The translations under genes were made by a program, and so were the position numbers. The notes below the pieces were generated by a model. That model was not told the origin of the DNA and searched no databases. It saw only the letters and a program-made list of their open reading frames with translations. DNA of 64,000 nucleotides from Siphonodentalium dalli (taxonomy: Eukaryota; Mollusca; Scaphopoda; Gadilida; Siphonodentaliidae): contig CP136064.1 of the NCBI GenBank assembly GCA_032622095.1, positions 259,017,863 through 259,081,862 of the forward strand, read 5' to 3'. Shown here in pieces: positions 11,061 through 20,749 of this stretch (position 1 is its first letter; each line of letters starts with the position of its first letter).

Positions 11061-12476
11061 AGAAAAGGTGATGCCCCCAATGAAGCCACTTTTTCGGGGG
11101 ACACTGTGGCCGGACGGCCTTTTATTTTCAACTGAAAACTGAAGGATTTTCATGATCCCTGTGCCAATGATGGTGATTGCAATTGTTTTGTATTTAATTT
11201 TTATGTTGATAACTGTTTTTATTTTATCTTAAAATACCAACAACAAAAAATACTAACGCAAATACTACCTGTTTACAGTATTCTATCTGATATACTATTT
11301 GGATCACTAATTAAGCACCTTAGTCTCATCAATATTTTTCGATTCAATTTAACTCGTTTCCCAACCGTTCGCCATTTTAACCCCTTTTTCACTGTCATTT
11401 TTAGAATGTTACCCGTTCGCCATTTTACCCCCTTGTTTCGCTGTTTTTTAAAGATGTTATCACCACACAATTTACCAGTGACGTTTTAATAATTTTTTCG
11501 ATTTGTGATTTTATGCGCTTCTGTATTTCTTTTATAACGTCTCACTTATAGTTCCACTTTTTTGTTGATGTCCATAATTATGTCTTATATTTGCAATTGT
11601 ATTGTATATTTAACATGTCAAGCGTTTTAGAGCACTTCCGTGGATTTTACGCTATACAAAACTGTTATTTATTGATTTATTAATTATTTTCTCGGTAAGC
11701 TGAATATGATCTTATGATAGATTGACCAATTTGGTGTTTAATATATAGGACCGTGGATCTTTATCCAAACGCTCCCTGTTATCACCCAAGAATAGTTAAC
11801 ATTTAGTTTACAAAGATGGGGAAATGGAGATGTGAGCTCGACAGTCAGGCTCGCGGCGATTAGCATAACATTATAAGATCTGCCGATACACATAGAATCT
11901 TATCCTTTTAATCCCCACAAACCCTTTCATCTTTCGCGACGAAAATAAAAGAAATGCCAGGTGGGCGGTGAAACGACGTATCATTTCCCCCCGAGCGACA
12001 ATTGAGAAATTAGCTGATAAATGGATGGGAGCGCGAGACTTTTGGTGTATTATCTCCAACACAATTGGTTCTGCGGTAACATGAGCGCACATTCTTCGAT
12101 AGACCAGCATTGAGCGATCTAAAAACCTGTTGAAATTTACAAACCACTGTAATTTTGTAAAGTCGGCGAATATTGTCTCGACTATTCATAATGGGGTCCA
12201 ATTTATTCCAGGTTTAGCATGCACGCTTCGTTGTGACCTCACACTTTATCAATCTACTACTCCTGTAATCCAGCCTATTCTCGTATTTTAATGAGCGAAA
12301 TACAGCCATACTGGTAATATATAAACTCAATATACGCTATATAAAATGCGTTTTTTAAACAGTCCTATATGATATGGGACTGTTTTCGTTCGAAATACGC
12401 CCCAAGTTAGCATTATATAATTTACCTTTTTTTCAGCGACTCGACTTATCATATTCAAGCGCTTTATAATGTGTTT
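11061..12476. other. No gene recognised
   Basis: AT-rich single-copy-looking sequence. It includes a short imperfect direct repeat (CCGTTCGCCATTTTAACCCC near 11364, CCGTTCGCCATTTTACCCCC near 11411). No conserved domain, RNA gene or clear splice-bounded exon was seen. Confidence 0.5.
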
Positions 12477-12900
12477 TCACTGCGTCCGGTGCCACTCAAA
12501 GGAATAAAGGTTAAACGCACATTGTGAGCGTATTCGTGTTCCGACCGCCGGCGGGATCGGATGTCCTGGCTTGATCACTCCCGGACTTTGCCCGCTCGGC
12601 GATCGGATTATTGGCTTCAGCGGATTATGGACTCCACTAAAGTTCCCGCTGAAGTCAGGCACGTACTCCGCTCACTCCACATGGATCCATGCTTGACCTG
12701 GAATACACACAGATCGAGCAGCGACGTGGAGCTTTTTCTGGAAATCCGGGTTACGCTATCAAGGTCATTTTCGGGACCCTCTGTTGGAGGTAACCCGGAT
12801 GCTGGAGTCCGCCACTCAAGCTGCAAAATAGAGTTCAGTCCCCTCGCTACACGATGTCTGAACGCTGATGGCACGTGTATTTTCTTAATTAAATCTAACA
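12477..12900 (+). pseudogene. Decayed coding-like region, family unknown
   Basis: The segment is GC-richer than its surroundings and protein-like text moves between plus frames: SWLDHSRTLPARRSDYWLQ near 12564-12620, then a second frame with YTQIEQRRGAFSGNPGYAIK near 12702-12761, then a third with VTRMLESATQAAK near 12789-12827 ending at TAG. Frame switching without loss of protein-like character suggests an old coding region with indels. It lies upstream of the Jockey-like LINE at 13104 and could be that element's ORF1 or 5' part, but no motif identifies it. Confidence 0.35.
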
Positions 12901-13103
12901 TTTTTTATTGAAGTATTTTGCCAGTTACAATTCATTCTGGCTTGATCTAGACCACTTTCAAATGAATATGGACAGTTCAGTTTCTCAGAATGATTCAGAA
13001 TGAATTGTAACCTACAAAAGTCTCAAATAAATAAATGCGACATTTCATCACATTCCGTGTAGGTGTGGGCAGCGGTAAGTCTGCGTAGGGGACTGAATTC
13101 TGC

Positions 13104-14213
13104 ATGGAGCTTGCATATGCACTGGATGGGAAATTCTGTAAAACATTCAAAGTTTTAACTGGCCAAGCTACCTCAAACAATAGCGACAAACCACTCAAAG
13201 ACGAAAACAACACAGACAAAGCAAATTTTTCGCGACATCACTACAAAATATATATAAACCCCACACAGGTGACCAATTCAGCGAAAAGTTCAGAAAAGAT
13301 ATAATTGAATATGTAAGACAAAACAAACACACATTCGTACACTTAAAATCAACCATACCTAAGGCAGTCGATGAACACACACTGGCATCTTCCATGCACC
13401 ACAAGAAATCCAAGACTGTCTTAAGCCAGCAAAATCAAACAAAGCCCCGGGGTGACGACGAATTAACATTTGGAATAATCAAACAGGGCCCAAAATCAAT
13501 GTTGGACAGACTAGAATTTATATACAATAAATGTTTACAACACGGCTACTTCCCCAAATCGTGGAAATCCGCTATAGGGGTTATGATTCCAACACCAGGC
13601 AAAGACCATAAAATAGTTACCAATTTAGACCCATTATAGTTTACTTCAATGTTTGGGAAAACTTTTCGAACGAATCATCAGCACCATAATATTAGCCCAC
13701 CTCGAGAACCAACACTTTTTCAATCAATTCCAACGTGCATATCGTAAAGGCAAAGATGGAACCAAACATGTTTATAGAATAGTATAGAAGATATGCGCAC
13801 AGCAATAGGCTGCATGGGGCTGGGAGGGGCTGCCATATTATTGGATGTAGAAAAGGCCTTCGATTCAGTATGGCACCACGGCCTTCGATACAAACTAAAA
13901 ACAACAACCGACATCCCCACTAAAATGCTAAGACTTATCTCTTAATTTCTCATGCAAAGATCTATCAAAGTAAGGGTCGGGGAAGAAATATTAGACAGCG
14001 TCAACCTTAAAGCCGGTACGCCCCAGGGGTCAGTTTTAAGTCCGTTACTTTTCTTACTATACGTAAACGACATACCTAACAATCCACTACACAACATACA
14101 AATCTCACAATTCGCCGATGATCTGGGCCTTTGGACCAGAGGGGGGGGGGGGCCAAAACGCTGGAATTCAGATTACAAAAGTAAAGTTTGCTACAAGAAG
14201 GCATGAGCGATAT
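13104..14213 (+). pseudogene. Jockey-like LINE reverse transcriptase, frameshifted
   Basis: Successive plus frames give a degenerate RT: KHTFVHLKSTIPKAVDEHT near 13327, the entry region KPRGDDELTFGIIKQGPKSM (13443-13502), PKSWKSAIGVMIPTPGKD, LGKLFERII near 13655, ILLDVEKAFDSVWHHGL (13837-13890), KAGTPQGSVLSPLLFLLYVN (14009-14070) and the catalytic SQFADDLGLW (14104-14133). The sequence is broken by several frame changes (about 13260, 13635, 13780, 14140) and an in-frame stop near 13943. Past the oligo-G run at 14140 the frame resumes as AKTLEFRLQK and then stops. TPQGSVLSPLLF with FADD fits the Jockey/CR1 side of the LINEs. The copy is dead and lacks endonuclease and 3' end. Confidence 0.87.
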
Positions 14214-14551
14214 TACTCGTTATTTGGGGGGGGTCGTGTTTCGTTGTTCTTATCATTTGTTGTAGGGCATATTAAGGAAATAAAGTTAAATAAACTGCGT
14301 GGAAGAGGTTCAACACTTACACATTTTAGACATTAAAATGGAGTGTTATCTCGAATATTTAACTCTTAATTCATGCATAATACGTTTTGGTAATTTTACA
14401 AAAACGACTTCATCAAAAAGAGTCACTGAAAATAATTTACATATCGTGGTGTAGTACACCAAAATTTGTAAATTGTGTAAATACACCAGGTGTACATGTA
14501 TATTACCCCTTTATATATACTAAATATACTTTATATATAGTCATTTATTAG

Positions 14552-14606
14552 GAAATGTTCAGATAATAAGATAACAAACGAGGAACTTCTTATCTGAACA
14601 TTTCCT
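14552..14606. repeat. Hairpin, MITE-B core without MITE-B ends
   Basis: Arms AGGAAATGTTCAGATAATAAG and its near complement flank a spacer of about 14 bases. This is the same core as in the elements at 20.48, 37.21 and 49.76 kb, but no CCCTTTCTATAC ends are found nearby. Confidence 0.75.
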
Positions 14607-14694
14607 ACCAATTCAAAGTAATCCTTCAAAACTTGTATTATCCTTTCGTCATACTGTCGTCTGATAATTATACCACCTCAACAAAGTTTTGGGA

Positions 14695-15160
14695 GGGGGT
14701 ATACTGGATTCAGCTTGTCCGTCCGGAGTTTTTCTCAGTCGTTTTTTTCATAATTTTCCATGAAACTTGGCACATACATCAACAACCGTAGGAACTTGTG
14801 CACCTACGATTTTAATGTCGGTGAGACTTATTTTCGCAGAGTTATTGGCCTTCTTGAGTTATAATATTTTCAAACGTCCAATTTTGTCCAGAGTTTTTCT
14901 CAGTTGTTTATGAATATTTTTTTGTTCAACTTTGCACAGACATCATGCAACTACCATGGTAACCGGTGCACCTGCGATGTTAATGTTGGTCAGACTTATT
15001 TTGACGAAGTTATTTGCCTTCTTGACTTAGAATATTTTCATTTTTCTCGTCCGTCGTCCGTCAGTGGACACAAATTTGTCCGGAGTTTTTCTCAGTCGTT
15101 TTTTAATCATTTTCCTTGAAACTTGGCACAGACATCAACCACCATGGAAACTGGTACATA
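14695..15160. repeat. Tandem repeat, about 180-base unit, two and a half copies
   Basis: Units begin GTCCGGAGTTTTTCTCAGTC (14720, diverged at 14888, and 15079) and contain GAAACTTGGCACATACATCA and AGACTTATTTTSRCRRAGTT. The third unit is cut off near 15160, where LINE coding sequence begins. This resembles a dispersed repeat type I recall from marine invertebrates. Non-coding. Confidence 0.82.
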
Positions 15161-17068
15161 TATGGAAATTTCTCGAATGAATTGCTTAAAATTGTTGTTC
15201 CCGCGACAATAGACGAAGTAGTAAAATTATTTAACCAGGTATTAAACTCTGGTCATTATCCAGACAGCTGGAATGTGTCACTCATTAAGACGCTTTATAA
15301 AAAGGGAGATATACAGGACCCAAATAACTATCGACCAATTGCGCTCAGTAATGGTCTAGGGAAACTTTTCAACAAAGTTATAAATAACCGAATAAACGAC
15401 TATTTAGAAAGACATGGTCTCATCAGTGACAATCAGTTTGGTTTAAGAAAGAATCGGAGTACGATTGACAGCGCTTATGTTTTAAAGACTTGTATAAATA
15501 AATATAAACAGAAGAAGAAGCCAATAAATGCTGCATTTATCGATTTTCAAAAAGCTTTCGATTCAGTAGATAGGTCGTTGATGTTTCAAAAGTTGCATAG
15601 CAATGGTATTCAGGGTAAAATCAATCAAATAATACGGTCCATGTATCAATCCAGTTATATTCAAGTATAAGACGGGTGCAGGAATTGGACCACCGCATCT
15701 GTCCACGATTGGAGTTAAACAAGGATGCTCATTGTCGCCTATATACGCTGTTCAAAATATGCATTGATGACATCAAATGTTCACTTGATGTATCCGGCTG
15801 CGATCCAATATTCCTTAATAATCGTCCGCTCAGTCATCTGTTATTTGCCGACGATTTAGTGTTGTTGTCAGAAACTGAACAAGGTCCACAGAATTGTCTT
15901 GAAAAGTTAGAGAAATATACCCAATACAATGGTCTCGAGGTTAATGCAAGTAAACCAAAATGTGTGGTTTTTAGGTCAAAGAGAACTAAATGTGAACCAA
16001 GTTTCAATATAAATGCGAAATCGCTTGAATTAGTTTCAGAGTATCCATATCTCGGGATAAAATTCACATCGACTGGTAGAATGGCAAAATCACAAGAACA
16101 TACAAGCGGGAAAGCCACAAAAGCAATGTTCTTTTTAAACCAGTCTGTTCCTTCAATGATGAAGCTATCTATTCCAACTAAATGCAAATTGTTCGACAAA
16201 TTAATAAAAACCGATAATGTTATACGGATGTGAGATATGGGCAGGAGAAACAAACATGCTTCACTCAGATACAATACCAAGCGAACAAGTCCATCTGAGG
16301 TTTTGCAAAATAACATTAGGTGTCAACCGAAATGCTACTAATCATGCCGTCCGCGCAGAATTGGGCAGATTCCCAGTTATACATGATGCGATTACTCAAC
16401 AATTTAGATATATGAAAAAAGTTTCGAACCTTTCAAGTGGGTGCTTGGTACATGATGCATATATCGAATCATTTAGAGACCCTTCTATTTCATTGTGCAA
16501 TGAATTATATGGAAAATACGGCGTCGATATTTCAGACCGCCGGAGATTCCAAGGGATACAAGAGCGCGCCTTGGTGGATAAACTGAAATCTGAACATTTG
16601 ATGCGATTCTATAATGTAAATCATGCCGAAAAGAAAACGATCAGTGGAAATAAAATACGAACGTATAGATTATTCAAGTCAAAGTATGAAATTGAACCAT
16701 ACATTGTCAATGCGCGATCTGCCAAAGCGAGAATTCTATTCACAAGATTGAGAATCAGTAATCATCGACTGGAAATCGAAAAAGGGAGACACAAACAGCC
16801 CCCAAAACCAGTGAAAGAAAGATTGTGTTCTGCGTGTAATTCAAAACAAATTGAGTCAGAATATCATTTCATCTTAGAATGTCGGGCCTATGAAAGTATT
16901 CGCGAAGCTTATGTAAAGGACATAATTGCAACGTGCCCTCATTTCTTAGAAATGACAAATTATGAGAAGTTCAGATTTATTATGCAGAATGAACAAATTG
17001 CAACCGTTAACGTTATATGCGACATGATCCGGTCTTTCTTCACCATTCGAGACAATATACATGTCTAA
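15160..17068 (+). pseudogene. LINE ORF2, 5'-truncated and frameshifted
   Basis: Almost the whole RT and C-terminal region is present in three frame pieces. Piece 1 (to 15670): SWNVSLIKTLYKKGDIQDPN, NNYRPIALSNGLGKLF, FGLRKNRSTIDSAYVLK, FIDFQKAFDSVD. A frame break near 15665 leads to IGVKQGCSLSPI in another frame, and a second break near 15745 leads to piece 2 (about 15750-16233): HLLFADDLVLLSETEQG with the FADD catalytic pair, LEVNASKPKCVVF and YPYLGIKF. A third break near 16220 leads to piece 3 (16217-17068): LYGCEIWAGETN, then a long C-terminal domain with a CCHC-type finger (CSACNSKQIESEYHFILEC, 16829-16885). No endonuclease is present; the 5' end joins a tandem repeat at about 15160. It is in the same broad group as the minus-strand pieces at 4.5-6.7 kb. 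Confidence 0.93.
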
Positions 17069-17236
17069 CAAAAGCAAGTATACCTCAGATTGTATGACAG
17101 TAAATTCACGAGCGTATATGCATATCGTATGTGATTACTCATGTTAAATTATTCCTTATGTTGATATATATTGTATTTATTATATGTCCTAAATAACATG
17201 TAGAATACTAATAGTTTCAGAGGTCAGTGGCTAGTC

Positions 17237-17686
17237 TTAAGGGTCCATTTAATTTTCGAGTCACCGATTTTTTTATAGTGCCTTGATGTACGGTTTTAAT
17301 AACAATCTATGACATAAAATATGATTAAAATACTATAATTCATCACCATTTGGAACGTTTGTGTCTCAGAATGTGCCCTCAGAGTAATAGAAAATAGCTG
17401 AAATCATAGAAACAATTCCCCCCAGAATGCAACATAATTCAAACTAAGATATATAGTTACTCCCCTTCCATTGAAAATAATAGACTTTGCAGTACTGTCC
17501 ATATGAAACATAAGCACAGAAAACACGTCGGTAACTCAACAAAAACGACATTTTCACAGTTTATTACACCGGATAAGTTGATAATACATTGTTTTGGAGC
17601 TTCATCTTTCAAATGGTATATAATATGACATATATTTTATATAATGTGATCGGGGGGGGGGGGTTCGAAAATTAAGAGGGCTTTAA
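17237..17686 (+). mobile_element. MITE-E copy 1
   Basis: TTAA at both ends; TTAAGGGTCCATTTAATTTT on the left and TTCGAAAATTAAGAGGGCTTTAA on the right form imperfect terminal repeats. A 13-base G run precedes the right end. The interior (GTGCCTTGATGTACGGTTTT, TTTCAAATGGTATATAATAT) recurs at 56424-56909 and, reversed, at 43732-44119. Non-coding. Confidence 0.9.
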
Positions 17687-17821
17687 CGACTTATTTGAAA
17701 TTGGTAAAACATATGTATAACTTTCACTCTATCTGCATGTAACCGAAAAACGGACCCTGTGAAATTGGAAACAGCTCTAATCGTCCTTCTATAAGTTTTT
17801 TTCAGGTCGATACATACATAT

Positions 17822-17982
17822 TATCACAACAGTGTCTTGATCCGTGTCGTAGTATCACATCGAGTTGAGGTGGGCCGATTGTCGGATCAAACGAGCTACT
17901 GCAGGCAGAGAGTTTGATCAGGCAATCTGCCCACCTCAACTCGATGTGATATGATGTCATGGATCAAATCACTGCTGTGATA
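17822..17982. repeat. Inverted repeat, about 54-base arms
   Basis: The left arm (TATCACAACAGTG... to GAGGTGGGC) and right arm (GCCCACCTCAACTCGATGTG... to CTGCTGTGATA) are near complements around a 50-base spacer with its own weak pairing. Small MITE-like element; TSD not resolved. Confidence 0.8.
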
Positions 17983-17999
17983 AAAGGTTTATTATAAGG

Positions 18000-18407
18000 C
18001 TATACGTTCAAACGCTGGCAAGTTTGCACGGTATGTTTTTGCGGGCATTTCGTCATAGAAAACCACATGGTGCCAGAATATGAACGGAACCGTGAACATG
18101 ACATGCATTTTTACCAAAGTGAAAGACATGAGAAGTAACATTTATCTAATTCCACCTGTAACAGTGCTATTGGAATTTGCCTTCAAATACCTGTATGATT
18201 TATTCTTGCGAGATAATCGCATGATATTTTCAGGCAAATTCCGGTAGCATCGTTAATAGTGGAACTACAGAAATTTTACTTCGCACGTAGTTAGCTGTGG
18301 CACAGATGCACTGTATGTGCTTGATTCCGTTCATATTATGGCACCACATCGTTTTCTACGACAAAAATGCCTGCAACCATACCGTGCAAACTTGCCAGTG
18401 TATGAAC
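18000..18407 (+). mobile_element. Inverted-repeat element, hAT-like candidate, copy 1
   Basis: Long imperfect terminal repeats: CTGGCAAGTTTGCACGGTAT on the left pairs with ATACCGTGCAAACTTGCCAG on the right, and pairing extends inward past GTGCCAGAATATGAACGGAA. The flanks TTATAAGG (17992-17999) and CTATAAGG (18408-18415) match at 7 of 8 bases, as expected for an 8-base target duplication of a hAT-type element. A second, reversed copy is at about 20015-20410. No transposase. Confidence 0.8.
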
Positions 18408-18730
18408 CTATAAGGTGCCAAGTTTACAATAATAACCATTTAATCTGATTTAATTGCCGATTGTTTTCACTTCAGCAGTTTAATTTTGTTATTTTCAACG
18501 GATAAATAGTCTGTCATCGTTAATCGGCACATCTCGGCAATTTCCGTAGGAGTGTGATCTGATTTGATCAGGGGAAGTCTCACTCAGTGTGATCCGATTA
18601 TTTGGATTATATCGTCAAACAATAGTGGTATTTAGGGAAGAATATTCATAGTCATGTAATAAATCGGTATATCACTCCTATACCAAACTAAGTATACATA
18701 ATATTGGAAGTTCAAATGAGCTGTGCATGT

Positions 18731-18977
18731 TTAACTCTTCCATGAATAGAAATTTTCCGAAAACCCTGTGCCAACGCATTTTCTTATATAGGGAGCCTCG
18801 CATATAAAAGAAAATACATTGGTCTAACAATATTTATCTTGAAAGCCAGAGTATTCTTTGATATATGCGAGCTAGCCTCCCTTTGGGAGACTCGCATATA
18901 TAAGAGAATGCAATGGCATATGCTCTTTAATGCTGCACGAGCGCAGCTCCCGTCATGAACCCCCATGGAAGGGTTAA
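18731..18977. mobile_element. MITE-C copy 1, diverged palindrome pair
   Basis: TTAA-bounded; TTAACTCTTCCATGAA on the left and the complement of TTAACCCTTCCATGGG on the right. Inside are two diverged palindromes with the TATATGCGAG and CTCGCATATATA stems, related to those of MITE-A. A second copy is at 50335-50601. Confidence 0.82.
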
Positions 18978-20014
18978 TTTGAAGATGCGGTAGGTGGAGA
19001 ATCAAACAGATTATTAATCCGTATTTTGATCTGTACCCACTTTCATTTAGATCGACTACACATTGCAGTGAATATTTCTCGGACGGACGGACGGACCAAA
19101 CGCGTAATATATAGCCGTTGACCGTTGGGTTATATAAATGATCCTTCTTTTATTTCTGCACACTGGTCCAATGAAGATCATTTAATTAAAATTACATACA
19201 GTTCACATATAAGCATTACACGCACATATCGGCCTGTTTTCGTCCTTTTGGGACATGACAAAGTGCGATAAATTTAATTTAAGTGGTCCTGCTAACTTGA
19301 TAATGATGCTGGTAGGCCAAACTGATGCTGTTAAGAAAAAGTACGTTATTTTTTCTAAAATTTTCATTTCGCAGTGTTCGGATAATCTGAACATATCTAG
19401 AGACAGGCCAGTATGTGTACCAAACATTCAAAAACACTTTGAATTTCGAAATATGTTAATATTTGTTGTATTAGTTGTGGACAATCGACTATAATCAGGG
19501 TGGCTATTCTCGTCGTTTTGCAAACAGCCATTATTAAATTGTTCAAAAAATAAAATATGTTCTTAAATGTTTCGTACAGACACTGGCTTCTTCTCAAATC
19601 CAATTTCCGATAAAAAATACAAACGCACTTCGACGCTCCGTTCAAATTACCATATGCCATATATGAAAACCTCTTCATTTGCATTCCTCGAAAATAACGA
19701 ATTGCCATTACACACACGTGTTGCTTTCTGTTGGATGAAATACTTTCCCAGTATGTCACGATGGACTTATGAGTTGGGGGAAATATATTAAATTTTGCAC
19801 TCCGGGTGGTTCACAGTATTGTTCACATACGCGATGCGCTGTCGCATATATAAAAGAAAGTAATTGCACTTGGCGAATGTAATTTCTGCTCAGCTTTCTG
19901 AATGGTGACCACACACAGGTGACTTGACACGAGATTCGCGTCATTTCATCTTTTAATGAGGTGGAAAATTGTAAATTTACGATACATATATTGACAACTG
20001 CAATGTGGCTTTAG

Positions 20015-20410
20015 GGTACGTTCATACACTGGCAAGTTTGAACGGTATGGTTTGCGGGCATTTTGTCGTAGAAAACGATATGGTGCCATAATATGAACGG
20101 AATCAAGCACATACAGTACATCTGTGCCACAGCTAACTATACGTGCGAAGTAAAATGTATGTAGTTCCACTAGTATAACGATTCTACCGGAATTTGCCTG
20201 TAAATATCATACAATTATCTCGCAAGAATAAATCATACAGGTATTTGAAGGCAATTTCCAGTAGCACTGTTACAAGTGGAACTAGATAAATGTTTCTTCT
20301 CATGTCTTTCGCTTTGGTAAAGATGCATGTTATATGCACGTTCATAGCATGGCACCATGTGGTTTTCTATGACGAAATGCCCGCAAAACATACCGTGCAA
20401 ACTTGCCAGC
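20015..20410 (-). mobile_element. Inverted-repeat element, hAT-like candidate, copy 2
   Basis: Same sequence as 18000-18407 in the opposite orientation (GTTCATACACTGGCAAGTTT at the left, CATACCGTGCAAACTTGCCA at the right). The two copies, about 2 kb apart, can pair with each other. The target duplication is not clear here. Confidence 0.8.
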
Positions 20411-20481
20411 TATAGTGACTGCGTGGATCAGACGGCGACGGCACTGAAGCCTTTGGTGACAGAACGTGTATCCAAGGTTTA

Positions 20482-20749
20482 TTAACTCTTTCTTTACTAA
20501 ATGGACTCTTCAATCAATTATAAAAATATACATTGGGACAGTTTATTATTTATCTGGATAGATCCAGGGTGGGTGTTAAGGAAATATACGCAGACGACTG
20601 ACAGACGAAACAGATATTAAACATCGGGTTGATTCATCGTCATTGATGGGAAATGTTCAGACAAACGGCCATAGTTTTTTAATTTATTATCTGAACGTTT
20701 CCTATGAGGGAACTACTCGGCTATGATTCTTTAATAAAGAAGTTGTTAA
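20482..20749 (+). mobile_element. MITE-B copy 1 (diverged)
   Basis: TTAA-bounded. It begins TTAACTCTTTCTTTACTAAA and has ACAGACGAAACAG, GGGAAATGTTCAGAC, TTATCTGAACGTTTCC and GGAACTACTCGGC in the same order as the intact copy at 37212-37485. The hairpin is damaged and the right end has drifted. Confidence 0.75.

Noticed and set aside
12617-12901. 94-codon minus-strand ORF
   Set aside because: Antisense to the decayed coding-like region, whose plus-strand frames look more protein-like, though the strand is not certain.
15834-16316. 160-codon minus-strand ORF
   Set aside because: Antisense shadow of the plus-strand LINE RT.
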